Shown piece by piece: positions 43,901 through 51,512 of a DNA stretch of 64,000 nucleotides. How positions within the stretch are numbered: the stretch's first letter is position 1; each line of letters opens with the position of its first letter. Made by a program: the position numbers and the translations under genes. Under the pieces are notes generated by a model, which saw only the letters and a list, made by a program, of their open reading frames with translations, did not search any database and was not told where the DNA came from. This DNA comes from CAZMVU01 sp964569295 (GTDB lineage Bacteria; Hydrogenedentota; Hydrogenedentia; Hydrogenedentales; JAGMZX01). The stretch lies in the NCBI GenBank assembly GCA_964569295.1, contig CAZMVU010000004.1:7380-71379 (forward strand). Direction: 5' to 3'.

Positions 43901-46900
43901 CCGGGTCGGGCGCGGTGAGATCGAGGCTCGGGCGCAGGCGCGCGGTGAGGATGAGCCCCGCAGTAAGCTCTTGGGCCGTGGCGCGGTTGAGGTCGAGCCG
44001 GGGCAGGGTTCGAATACCGCCGGGGCCGGTAATGGTGCGCACGTTGCGATCGGTGGCATAGGGCGAGATCAGCCGCTTCAGACGACTTCTTACAGAACGC
44101 GCGAACTTCTCTTTTCCAAAGTAAACCGTTTCGACGTCTTCGTTGGTGCGGAAGACCTGGTCGGCGAGTTCGCCATATTCGTTCGCCACGTTGTTTACCG
44201 ACGGCGGGTCGTTGTTGAGCGCACCCTCGCCGCCGGGGACGGAATCGCGCTCGGCGATGCGGTTGCGCAGTGGGCGCGACAGTTGCAGCTCGCCCGGCTC
44301 GTCCACGCCCTCGAAGGCGCCCAGCCGCAGAAAGTACGGGGCGAAATTGCCGCGCAGCTCGGTGTCGACCGCACGGTACACATCGAGCTCTTCGTCCGCC
44401 AGGCCGAAGTTGCCGGCGCCATAGTCCCGGTTGAAGTTATCGGCATTGCTGAAATCGGCGATGCCCAGCAGCACATCCTCGGCGAGACTGCTCAACGGCG
44501 GCACATAGAGGCCCTCGTCGACGAGCTGCCGGAACGGCGTTTCGCCGGACACGAGGTCGATGTCGAAGTCGCCGTCGTCGTTGATGCCGTTGAGGCCGAT
44601 GACGAGGCTGTTCATGTTGTCGTCCACGCGGCCATAGCCGGGGAAGGCGACATCGGTGAAGTAATCGCCGAGGCGGAGGACAATGTCGTCGAAGCTTTCC
44701 TCCTCCTGCGGCGGGTCCAGGAGGTTCCCGCCTTCTTCCGTCACGGGCAGATTCAGTCCCTGGGGCGAACCGGTGAGGTAGCCCCAGAGGTTCGCGCTTC
44801 TGGTCAGGCCGATATCCGGCAACACGCGGGTTTCATATTCGTGGGGGGTGGCGCCCTGGTCCATGGCGCGGTGGACTATGCCGTTCTGTGGAACAGTGGC
44901 ATACTCGCCGACCTGATCGCGGTAGGTGTGGCCGCCGGCGGCGTTCGGGTTGACCTTGCCCTGTTCGTCGCTGATGTGGATGGCGGCGCGGCCCACGAGA
45001 TCGCACACGGGTTCGCCGGTATGGGTGACGCGCAGGCGGTATGACAGGTCGGCCAGATCGGGATTGACGGGCTCACCATTCATGAAATCCAGGGGATTCG
45101 CATACAGGGCTTTCCAGTCGTCGTTGAGCGTGTCATTGTCCATGCCGGCGCCAAGGCGCTCGAGGTGGATGTCGTGGTAGGCGTTGCTGGCTGCGGCGCT
45201 ATAGAGCGATTCAATAGTGGGCTCACCGGCGTCTTGCTCGCCGTTGAGGTTGTCATCCCGAAACAGCCAGTTGCCAACGGGTTGCCAGGACGCATCGCTG
45301 CTGGAATACAAGAAACGCGGGTCAGCTACCGTGGCGGGCGGGCCGATGTAGGCATAGGTGGAGTATTCGTTCGCGAACATGTCGTAGTCGTTGTCGACGG
45401 CGTCGACATGCGTGTTGTCGAGTTGCACGACGGTGACGGGCGTGGGCTCTTGCCCTGGCTGCTGGCTGGGAATGGCAACCACGAACTCGATGGTGTCGGG
45501 CAGGGTGATCTCGGCGGGCACACGCTTGGGTTCGCCCGTGTTGTCCGTGACGGTGACCAGATCGCCGTCGTTTCCAATCACGCCGTTGGCGTCGAGATCC
45601 ACCTTGATACGAATGCCCGGCAACGGGCAGGTGAGGAAGAAGCCGAGGTTGTTCGGGGCTGTAGCTGGTGGCGAGTCCAGCAGCACCGAATCCTCGAGGT
45701 TGAGCGGGTCATAGATGGGGTCGGAGTCCGGGTCGTCAGGAATCTCCCAGCCGGCCCACTCGTAGGGCGGCTCGGCATCTTCATTGGCCGGGTTGTCGTC
45801 CTGATCGACAAAGCCGTCGCCGTCGTTGTCGATATTGTCGTTGCCGCCGTAGTAGATGAAGGGCGCCGCCTCGATGGCCTCGTCCTCATCGAATTGCTCG
45901 TCGGGCTGCCCGTCGCCGTCGGAGTCGACCTCATCCAAAATGCCGTCGCGATCATTGTCGATGCCGTCGTCCTGTTCTTCGTCGGTCATGCCGTCGAGAT
46001 CGTTGTCGATGCCGTCATCCGGGAAGAACAGGTCGATGGGGATGGGAATCCACATGGAGTCTTTGAGGCCGTCGCCCGTGTTGTCGACATCGGCCCAGAA
46101 GTCGACCTGCTCGGCGGAATACTGCAGGTTGTCCTTGTCATCCTCTTCTTGCCGCTGTGCGAGCAGGTCGCCGAACACGGCGGCGCCATTGGGGAATCGG
46201 GGCGTGCCGTAGAATTTCGAGGTGGCGAAGGGGAAGAACTCGGGGGGAAAGTTGTCGCCCACGGGAATGTCGAGGGTATCGTCGTAGCGCACGAAGCGGA
46301 AATCGCCGAAGGCGTCGGCGGCATCGAGGCGGAGCGGATCGCCGTCGGGATCGTCGGCATCGTAGAGTTCGGCGTCGGGGGCGTAGAGCACGGGGGTGGG
46401 GCTGTTGTAGCGGTTCACCTGCTCGACGCGCGGGATGGCGAGCCAGTTGCGGGTTTCGGGGCCGAGGTAGAGGCGCTCGTCGGGGATCCCGTCGCCCTCG
46501 AGATCGATATAGGGCATACGGCGCATGTCTATCTGCGGTATGCCGCCGGCCCAGAGCGGGCGCGGTGCCCTGTTGTCCGGGTCGGTGGGCGTGGGTGCGG
46601 GGAGATCGCGCCATGTCCAGGGTTTGCCGGCGAAGGCCGTGCCGCTGTAGAGGCTGCGCCAGCCATGATCGGTCGAGGTGGCGGCGGGGTGATCGAGCAG
46701 ATCCTGGTTCAACTGCGCCACGGCCATGGCGATGGCGGCATCGCCCAGTAGCTCGACGCGCACGGCGTTCACGACGTTCGTGGCGGTCTTGATTTCGACG
46801 CGGGTCACGGCGAAGAAGGTGAGCGCAATGGCCAGCAGGATGGTCATGATCGAGATGGCGATGATCAATGCGGCGCCCTGGCGTCCATCGCGCCGGCCAC

Positions 46901-46961
46901 GCGCGCCGGGCAGGGCCTGCACGAAGGCCCGCGGTGTATCTGCGTTCCTGTGGAACTTCAT
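37980..46961 (-). CDS. gspK: Giant GspK-like minor pseudopilin (2993 residues)
   Basis: A single uninterrupted ORF. The N-terminus GRQGAALIIAISIMTILLAI (residues 26-45) is a class III-type signal and helix lacking Glu5, as in GspK. Two helix-turn segments resembling GspK SAM-like domains are present: LPRLDLNRATAQELTAGL near 990 and RGRVNVNTSETMLAGN near 2750. Insertions carry calcium-binding DxDxDG repeats at about 310-395 (DNDLDGMTDEE, DNDRDGILDEVDSDGDG) and 1890-1945, a lamin-tail-like domain near 1645-1720 (DHEWVELVNTSDDPVDISGW), and a dockerin-like loop near 2950 (DLNNDGFINYRDDDEF). Canonical GspK has about 330 residues. GAGG precedes the ATG. It would cap the pseudopilus and perhaps protrude from the cell. 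Confidence 0.88.
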   Translation of the reverse strand: MKFHRNADTPRAFVQALPGARGRRDGRQGAALIIAISIMTILLAIALTFFAVTRVEIKTATNVVNAVRVELLGDAAIAMAVAQLNQDLLDHPAATSTDHGWRSLYSGTAFAGKPWTWRDLPAPTPTDPDNRAPRPLWAGGIPQIDMRRMPYIDLEGDGIPDERLYLGPETRNWLAIPRVEQVNRYNSPTPVLYAPDAELYDADDPDGDPLRLDAADAFGDFRFVRYDDTLDIPVGDNFPPEFFPFATSKFYGTPRFPNGAAVFGDLLAQRQEEDDKDNLQYSAEQVDFWADVDNTGDGLKDSMWIPIPIDLFFPDDGIDNDLDGMTDEEQDDGIDNDRDGILDEVDSDGDGQPDEQFDEDEAIEAAPFIYYGGNDNIDNDGDGFVDQDDNPANEDAEPPYEWAGWEIPDDPDSDPIYDPLNLEDSVLLDSPPATAPNNLGFFLTCPLPGIRIKVDLDANGVIGNDGDLVTVTDNTGEPKRVPAEITLPDTIEFVVAIPSQQPGQEPTPVTVVQLDNTHVDAVDNDYDMFANEYSTYAYIGPPATVADPRFLYSSSDASWQPVGNWLFRDDNLNGEQDAGEPTIESLYSAAASNAYHDIHLERLGAGMDNDTLNDDWKALYANPLDFMNGEPVNPDLADLSYRLRVTHTGEPVCDLVGRAAIHISDEQGKVNPNAAGGHTYRDQVGEYATVPQNGIVHRAMDQGATPHEYETRVLPDIGLTRSANLWGYLTGSPQGLNLPVTEEGGNLLDPPQEEESFDDIVLRLGDYFTDVAFPGYGRVDDNMNSLVIGLNGINDDGDFDIDLVSGETPFRQLVDEGLYVPPLSSLAEDVLLGIADFSNADNFNRDYGAGNFGLADEELDVYRAVDTELRGNFAPYFLRLGAFEGVDEPGELQLSRPLRNRIAERDSVPGGEGALNNDPPSVNNVANEYGELADQVFRTNEDVETVYFGKEKFARSVRSRLKRLISPYATDRNVRTITGPGGIRTLPRLDLNRATAQELTAGLILTARLRPSLDLTAPDPEFPALDQPYLLQSDADAPPIPARQFFQGLRQADVAVRAPESIRHNGPAGFLYDVYVDYNEDTGVGLPQYEPYDGLNEAGGPSDVFPSSNPALGHRMPEDPILSAMLTAVDIADARDRDHARTVLTTEPHDLINRPEEHAAAAAGDPEEDVFQWGSLFNDYPFDDPGPREEIPEKELMHLEDVQQYAENQLEDDTFPNLEIKDTWWADRVEQVADVGGDIVVKPQERRITYTAAGNEAVKINEIMVRAVRRVEAEATPDAVNFPGTQPVNAYSVDRDPTPFYNVTMGIDEDGEPTFVADLPEFPIRTQTLATVFDRLDDRDLGVGDWGLYDAAGGPGVLGENTLVSTTRQWTRGIDPEDIDNPDRNSRIEEHQQSLPNAIEYLFVAGPGLPQGRYYLTMNIAAGAGQMSVTEGGKIKYAIKYVPIDDDAFETNGAIQPYADTDTGEQATTILEDMYFLAQLIGNRPFEPLPGMNLWLQPDRPQGDFIANAFQEVREEHMAIDGSNRKRRGWVFLDGNPHEQPIDAMLDPVDGFITALLNVNPDFINPASYFEPGLAVTENPGRTAGGSLRTGLGALSPYAPLEVPDGSGDTEIPGTHTVLVPPPGFALNVAIMLDPEADIEDGDSLEINFFDFSQEPDHEWVELVNTSDDPVDISGWALETGIPQVSGVTIDDQLSQAPRALTIPDGTVMAPGGMVLLTVDKFDLFQRIDADPNAPLVSRNGIGAAQGAIGTGDVFAEPYAFVTAPPIPYADVRYNYQYNPGEEEADEAVDPTGSVFQRYSPNLDDFRAGSDPAPSEEDPESVNYADFVDRDGDGVGDAAVSSDATYRSTPDIPGVLQGPNKPWDRIVPLIWENPPEDLEDIVEIVLQGGIFPNYPEFDGVDNDGDGGYETRDGFMRGVLASDMVDNDLDGFIDEPDEGIDEGRKLLNGQFFYAGDYSGVNLPFVFHNRGGVLYDLHLVAGGDQGIEADAESLFFTGVGGDQYVERYEWPIDGATHPNTVPAPYIGSELDPPEWKAFVQRRWFPGDNVIVSLYDAPPDQGGRVVDRVTYNQVDVENRSIDDVVPSPYSVNLNPDYPTAWSPNHMGLDFYRSLERKHPMYHGDRFGTRNRWQATDGNYDDWAESITPWEREQDHDNWPPPFYDGPDLGQNYAYFRFDPDLEPLSEDQLDARKLLFGHAYSGTPLRRNLATTLLEGALLDGAPLEGAPQREEFPLYVGPDSGDFIDLDNPSFGLRMAGIRNHQFASPGELLGLPRVRFDHLMLNTRQTVGSTDLTYLNPMVRVNQTVSGGPGGDTFPHYDPINLRSGLLGQADRGRIAGNDTPLVRHQIDTELPAEDLLTSAIDTVSTDSIVLTVGQATYRPIRPNRGEAAALGVDIADLYAWSGDDAGAPNPRAPAAWTPVFMFAFPDEPDMRETGIRYTNLPIVDFQDGDVVSADSSVVLPRWPTLFNPYQLYWQQGNWLIHSVFPGYRPQQDASSLDRFAGRWPVEKRVVAYVAQNVPDGAPGTPAATRHRVQRAEGLFEWDADDGLENGVYTLYVGTFIPGLRQALARGDNMATSAQLPAAVTADGPDNPPWAGQNLLQPTNTGDGAVTIGRHLPDADALAGNEMNMALEMEVHTSRTRTSGVLRGDRAVAPGVTDEEFPIEALEPPDTNFPGDPTVGNPADLWEGVVRQPGTNGYVLYGEPGYSNWRPIRVEVTDNYLALRVRNVSPAAVPNMITHVVLAPRGRTRGRVNVNTSETMLAGNENTPQLFNVLMGLPGIINGDLENTDNNFNTYYRDNLDMPSVAPELDYAPGAPWPTPEEFSGRAVPPLRNVAPIDGESDPRAVLRDVGEMRSASLQLTGLLKEGMPEHMDGRYYTSPAQLTLNSSMFANERDPGLDDRFKQVYPLSNADNPDARFNDIYQRFRRMANMVTTRSDLFRIKATVQSGYGIDLNNDGFINYRDDDEFVATAESRVTSVYERRTPRPTPQPLRTD

Positions 46962-47012
46962 TGTGTACCTGCCTCACACATCATGCAGGCGCACCGGGGC
47001 GCGCCGGCCGAT

Positions 47013-48629
47013 TCAGGTTGCACTTTTTGCCTCGCGCCGGTTCAAGTCCGACGCGCCGCCGCGGGTGGCGGAGGAGAACACGTTGAACTCCTCGACGAAC
47101 CAGCGGCGGAATTCGCGGGTGGTCTGAAAGGTTGGCGGCACCGCCAGCCAGAACTGCGCGCGCACGGCCGTGGGCAGGCGGCCATCGAGCAACGACCCCT
47201 GGCTGACGCCATCGTGCCGGGCACGCACCAACTTCTGATCGAACTGCTCGAGCGCATCCCGCGGCGTGTCTTCGCCGTCGGGGCCCAGGCCGTTTACGAA
47301 GTTTCGATAGCCCTTAAGATTCTGGGTGTGATTGAACGTGGACACCCACATGCCGGGCTTGGGCAGTTGCACACTCGTGTACTGGAACACCGCGGGTATG
47401 TCGAGCACGTCGTATTGCGGGAGATCGGGGGCGTAGGCGCGCACGATAATGTCTTCGGTGATGACATAGGCCTCGGCGCGGGGCCGCGGATCGTCGTTGA
47501 CCAAGGCGGGCTGCGCCCAAAAACGGGGCAAACGGCGATCGCCCGCGAGCATACGCACCCAGATGGCGCGCCGCTGCGCCCGCAGCATGGACTCGATGAT
47601 GCCGGCATCGAGACGGCGCACCAGGTCCGCATTGTCTGCCATCAAGACCCGCAGGTCGGTCTCGGAGGCGCCTTCGCGAAAAACGTTTTCCAACGTGGGC
47701 TGCTCGATATTGTTCAGGTTCGCCAGTATAGGCTGCAAGGACGGGTCGATGGCGGCGTTCAAGGCGACGTAGAGCCGTGCGCTTTCCGGTTGCTGGCGAT
47801 TCATCCTGTCCAAGCGCGGAGCCGCCGGGTGGATAACCGGCCAATCGAGCGCGTTGTCCTCGCCGCCATAGGGCAGCGTAACCTCGAAGTCATCGAGGTT
47901 GTCGATCGGTTCCTCGTAGCGCAGGATCGAGCCGGTGCGCACCACGATGTCGAGTTCGACGATAGTTTCGTAGAGGTTCCGGTCGTTATTCCTGAGGTAC
48001 TCGCCGGCAGAAGTGTTCGTGCGCGTAGGATTCTGCGAGCCTTCCAGGTAGAGCGGGAGGTCCGCGTAGTCCTGCGTGATGTTGGCGATGGCCTCTCGTT
48101 GGGGGGCATCCAGTTGCGTGTCGAGCAGGGTAACGAGATCGACGATGGCGTTCTGCGCGCTGACCAGGGCATCGCCGCCGTTGGCGCCGGCGTTCTGAAT
48201 GCCCTGGTTCCAGAAGAGGTTGTGGAGCACGCCGTAGAATTCGCCGAAGCGCGATTGAAACTGCTGTGCTTCGGTGTTCGGGTGGAGCACGTAGGTGACG
48301 CGCTGGAGCGCGCCATCGTCCCCGAGGCCGACAAAGGTAAAGCCGTCCTCGATGCCGAAGAACTGGTAGCGGTCGCCGTATTCCGAGGCGGTGAAGGCAC
48401 TGGCGAGATCGCGCTCGAGCACGCCGAGGCTGGCCCGGGCTTTATCGAAACCCTCCTGCTGCTGGTAGCCGAAGAGGGTGGTGCCCAGCGCGTTGGCGAA
48501 CAGGGTGGCCAGGCCGCCCATCAGCACAATGAAGATCGCCATGGCCACGAGCAGCTCGGTGAGCGTGAAGCCGCGGCGCCGGTGCGCGCCGGGAATGGGG
48601 CTGCTGCGTATGCGGCGCGCAAAACTCAT
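47013..48629 (-). CDS. gspJ: GspJ-like minor pseudopilin, enlarged
   Basis: A 538-residue protein with RRRGFTLTELLVAMAIFIVL at residues 17-36, the prepilin peptidase site and Glu5 of type IV pilin-like proteins. The following QEGFDKARASLGVLERDLAS resembles GspJ. GspJ usually has about 200 residues; the extra part (about 100-480) has no recognised domain, and no internal repeats were seen. GGAGG precedes the ATG, which overlaps the stop of the upstream membrane-protein gene (ATGA). It lies 51 bases before gspK. Expected to be part of the pseudopilus tip. Confidence 0.85.
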   Translation of the reverse strand: MSFARRIRSSPIPGAHRRRGFTLTELLVAMAIFIVLMGGLATLFANALGTTLFGYQQQEGFDKARASLGVLERDLASAFTASEYGDRYQFFGIEDGFTFVGLGDDGALQRVTYVLHPNTEAQQFQSRFGEFYGVLHNLFWNQGIQNAGANGGDALVSAQNAIVDLVTLLDTQLDAPQREAIANITQDYADLPLYLEGSQNPTRTNTSAGEYLRNNDRNLYETIVELDIVVRTGSILRYEEPIDNLDDFEVTLPYGGEDNALDWPVIHPAAPRLDRMNRQQPESARLYVALNAAIDPSLQPILANLNNIEQPTLENVFREGASETDLRVLMADNADLVRRLDAGIIESMLRAQRRAIWVRMLAGDRRLPRFWAQPALVNDDPRPRAEAYVITEDIIVRAYAPDLPQYDVLDIPAVFQYTSVQLPKPGMWVSTFNHTQNLKGYRNFVNGLGPDGEDTPRDALEQFDQKLVRARHDGVSQGSLLDGRLPTAVRAQFWLAVPPTFQTTREFRRWFVEEFNVFSSATRGGASDLNRREAKSAT

Positions 48630-49021
48630 GGGGTGGCCTCCGGCGCCGACACTTCCATCAGCCGCACAATTTTCCGGCTGGGCAGGCGTGCGGTGACACT
48701 GGTGCGGCAGCGGCGTTCCGGGCCGCCGAGGAATTCGACGGTGACCCGCCAGTCGTAGACCTTGTAGGCGCGGTTGATCGAGGCCAGGGTGTGCAAGCCG
48801 TGAACCTTCGCCCAGGCGCGCAGGCGATCGCCGGGCGCGGTATCGGCGGGCAGTGGCGGCATGTCGTGCGTGCGCCCGGCCACGCCGGGGCCTGCCGGGC
48901 CGGGACCGGGCGAACCGCCCAGCACCAGGTAGGCGCCCGCCGCGCCCAAGAGCAACGCCGCCACCGCCACACCCGCCACCACCGCCATGGGCACGCCTTG
49001 TCTTTCCGGAGTGTCCGCCAT
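48626..49021 (-). CDS. Small membrane-anchored protein in the pseudopilin cluster
   Basis: A 131-residue protein with an N-terminal membrane helix (VPMAVVAGVAVAALLLGAAG, about residues 11-30), a Gly-Pro linker (GGSPGPGPAGPGVAG) and a compact domain with VYDWRVTVEFLGGPERRCR and VTARLPSRKIVRLMEV. No family recognised. ATG 49021 is taken because GAGG precedes it; a longer in-frame start at 49102 would add a basic N-terminus. Sitting between gspI and gspJ with coupled translation, it is probably an accessory factor. Confidence 0.7.
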   Translation of the reverse strand: MADTPERQGVPMAVVAGVAVAALLLGAAGAYLVLGGSPGPGPAGPGVAGRTHDMPPLPADTAPGDRLRAWAKVHGLHTLASINRAYKVYDWRVTVEFLGGPERRCRTSVTARLPSRKIVRLMEVSAPEATP

Positions 49022-49126
49022 GCTCAAGCTACCTCTTGACAACGTGGATCGCGTTCCGTCCGGAGGAACGCGCCCCGTTCGTGTACTTTTCGTGAACAGC
49101 ACCCATCGGGCCAGCGCCCTGGCCGC

Positions 49127-49531
49127 TCACAACTTGGTTACATAGACCACGAATTTCTCTTCCCGGCCATCGACCATTTCGACCGCAAAGGTGACGCGGA
49201 ACAGGTCGATGTCGCCGCCAACACGCTGCACGGATGATCGCCAGCCCTGATAGAGGGCATAGGCGCGCTGGGCCTCGTCGAGCGAGCGCAACGCATTCTC
49301 GCGCACCCAGCTCTGCAGCTGCGATCCGACGCCGGTCACCTTCACCTTGCCAAGCTGGGTCTTGGCGAGCGACGCCACCACGGTGCGCTCGGCCGCGATC
49401 CGCTGCTGGCGCACGGCCACGGGGAAAAGCTGCATAATGGCGATGATGCCCACCGCCAGAATGCTCAGCGCCACGATCACCTCGAGCAGGGTGAACCCGG
49501 CGCGGGCGCGTCTTCTCGGCTGGGTGTTCAT
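49127..49531 (-). CDS. gspI: GspI-like minor pseudopilin
   Basis: A 134-residue pseudopilin with RAGFTLLEVIVALSILAVG at residues 11-29, cleaved after the Gly, and a following QLFPVAVRQQRIAAERTVVA pattern as in GspI/PilV. Length is normal for GspI. The C-terminal domain (DLFRVTFAVEMVDGREEKFV) forms the beta sheet. Its start overlaps the stop of the gspH-like gene (ATGA). Member of the tip complex with GspJ and GspK. Confidence 0.85.
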   Translation of the reverse strand: MNTQPRRRARAGFTLLEVIVALSILAVGIIAIMQLFPVAVRQQRIAAERTVVASLAKTQLGKVKVTGVGSQLQSWVRENALRSLDEAQRAYALYQGWRSSVQRVGGDIDLFRVTFAVEMVDGREEKFVVYVTKL

Positions 49532-50409
49532 TGCGCATCCTTTACACGGCCGGTCGACTTGTAGAGTTGAAGTGCGCGCGTGCGCAACTGTCTCGGCCCG
49601 TCCGGCAACTCGATAATGCGATTATCCACCGGCTGGTTCGGGCGCAATCCCATGTGGATCGTGAAGCGCTCGGCCTGCCCACTGGTCTGCATGCTCCCGC
49701 GCGGCTTAAAGATGTGCCCGGGGAACCAGGCCCAATATTCATCGAAAACGAAATTCTTTTGTGGATTCTTGCGGGCCTCCTCGAAGTCGCCTTCTGCCTG
49801 CTCGAGGTCGAAGATGACCCGGAGCGGAACCATGCCCAGTTCGTCAAGCTCATCCCGATCTGTATCCGGTTCATACCGGGGCCGGTCGCTGAAGAAGGCG
49901 TATTCATAGGGCACCTCGACCGTGCTGCCACTGCTTTTGATCGGCAACAGGCACACGTCGTAGGGGAATTCGGTCCACTGGTCTTCCGAGGCGTCCACGG
50001 GGGCGTAGTAAACCTCGTCTTCGTCTGCAAAGGGGGGCTTAGTGAACGGACCCTCCTCGACCTTCTCGACCATGGCCATGCCCACGATGACCCGTGCCGG
50101 ATTGCCGGTAACCGTGTCTATGATCGGCTGTTCGATGGGACCATCATTCTCAGGCTCCTCCTCCGTAGGCGAGGTAAAGTTATCGAAGACATAGACGACG
50201 CCGGCGTTTTTGCGGAAGGTCAGGGCATGCACCTGGGCGCCCTTGAGCTGGGAGTAGAGTTCGCGGGTGGTTCCGGCGAGGTTGTCCTGCGGCAGGTAGC
50301 GCAAGAAGGCGGGGACCGACACCGCCCCGAGCAGGCCGATGATGGCCATCACGACGAGGAGCTCCACCAAGGTGATTCCGCGCCGGCTTTGCTGCCGCAG
50401 TGTGTTCAC
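49528..50409 (-). CDS. gspH: GspH-like minor pseudopilin, enlarged
   Basis: A 293-residue protein with RRGITLVELLVVMAIIGLLG at residues 9-28, the pseudopilin cleavage site and Glu5, then LRYLPQDNLAGTTRELYSQL as in GspH. Canonical GspH has about 170 residues; here a charged region of about 120 residues is added. GTG 50409 is chosen because it gives an eight-residue leader before the cleavage Gly; a longer in-frame start at 50496 is possible but would give a 37-residue leader. Follows the major pseudopilin. Confidence 0.82.
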   Translation of the reverse strand: MNTLRQQSRRGITLVELLVVMAIIGLLGAVSVPAFLRYLPQDNLAGTTRELYSQLKGAQVHALTFRKNAGVVYVFDNFTSPTEEEPENDGPIEQPIIDTVTGNPARVIVGMAMVEKVEEGPFTKPPFADEDEVYYAPVDASEDQWTEFPYDVCLLPIKSSGSTVEVPYEYAFFSDRPRYEPDTDRDELDELGMVPLRVIFDLEQAEGDFEEARKNPQKNFVFDEYWAWFPGHIFKPRGSMQTSGQAERFTIHMGLRPNQPVDNRIIELPDGPRQLRTRALQLYKSTGRVKDAQ

Positions 50410-50511
50410 GGCGTGTCCGCCTGTCCGGTTATGTGGCCAAATACCCAAGGGTCCTCTGTGCGCACGCACGGGCGTGCGCACACGATGTCTTACCATGATC
50501 GGGACAACGCG

Positions 50512-51408
50512 CTAATTGTAGAAGCGGCTCCACGAATTCTCGGAGTCCCAGTTGTTGATGTCGTCGCCACCGAAGAAGAAGTCCGGTTCCTGGTTCTGGT
50601 GGTAGTATTCGGGTGCGTCTTTCGGATACATGTCGTCCAGACTGTAGTCTGTTTGACCGATGATGGGCCGGTTGTCGTAAATGGCCTGGCCCGACACCAT
50701 GTTCTGACCGTAGGAATAGATGAACGCGGCGGCGGGGTTGCGCGAAGCGGGGAAGCCTACCCTGTCCTCCTGGTACTCATCTTTGATGAACCCGAAACCC
50801 GGGAGGTCCCACCTGGCAGTAAGTTGGTCCCTGACGTCCTCGCGCCGCTGTCCGGGCAGGTTCGTGTCGCCTTGGGCTTTCGCGAACGTCCGGAAGATAT
50901 TCGGCCCCATGGTGCGCGGCCAGGGCGCGGGGTAAATCTGATAAAGGTTGCCCCACGGATCGAAACCCACGTCAATGTAGCTGGTTCCGAGGCCCTTCAC
51001 CACCTCGCGGCGAAGAAACGCACCATCATCCGTATTAAGCGCATTGCGGCCTTCGCGCAGCAATGCGTACAGGCCGCGGGTGTAGATGTCCATGGCAGCG
51101 CGGAACTGATCCGGAGCCGCATCCACACCGCCTTGTCTACTGGCATCGCCTACTACCATCCCGCTCGGCGCACCGATCTCGACATGCACCGACTCCGGAT
51201 CGAAGAACTCGTGGAGCGAGTTGCGTCCGGCGTCGGTGAGCATTTTCGAGAGCGCCAACTCGATGCCTTCGATCTCGGAGATGGCGCGGGTCATGCGCGC
51301 GCGGCCGATCCATCCCACGATGTTGGGCACAACGATAGAGGCCAGAATGGCGATGATGGCCATCACGACCAATAGCTCGATGAGCGTGAAACCCTGTTTC
51401 CGATTCAT
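50512..51408 (-). CDS. gspG: GspG-like major pseudopilin
   Basis: A 298-residue pseudopilin with KQGFTLIELLVVMAIIAILA at residues 4-23 and IVGWIGRARMTRAISEIEGI after it. GFDPWGNLYQIYP near residue 155 is the GspG hallmark before the calcium site, and AFIYSYGQN near 225 matches the C-terminal region. Usual GspG is about 140-150 residues, so this one is doubled by insertions. GAGGAC precedes the ATG. A C-terminal YHQNQEPDFFFGGDD tail is acidic. Together with the other four it would form the pseudopilus rod and tip. Confidence 0.9.
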   Translation of the reverse strand: MNRKQGFTLIELLVVMAIIAILASIVVPNIVGWIGRARMTRAISEIEGIELALSKMLTDAGRNSLHEFFDPESVHVEIGAPSGMVVGDASRQGGVDAAPDQFRAAMDIYTRGLYALLREGRNALNTDDGAFLRREVVKGLGTSYIDVGFDPWGNLYQIYPAPWPRTMGPNIFRTFAKAQGDTNLPGQRREDVRDQLTARWDLPGFGFIKDEYQEDRVGFPASRNPAAAFIYSYGQNMVSGQAIYDNRPIIGQTDYSLDDMYPKDAPEYYHQNQEPDFFFGGDDINNWDSENSWSRFYN

Positions 51409-51512
51409 TTCTCACGTCCTCCTGAACTGCCTGGCAGGCAGGCGTCCCTGGCCTCTAGCCCAACCGCGAAGCGGACTGTCCGCCCCGCGCATTTGCAATC
51501 ACACTGTTTCGT

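Noticed and set aside
43368..46751. Two long plus-strand ORFs (558 and 528 codons) inside the giant gspK region
   Set aside because: Antisense shadows of a continuous 2993-codon gene. Their Val/Gly-rich composition is what reading opposite Asp/Asn-rich repeats produces.
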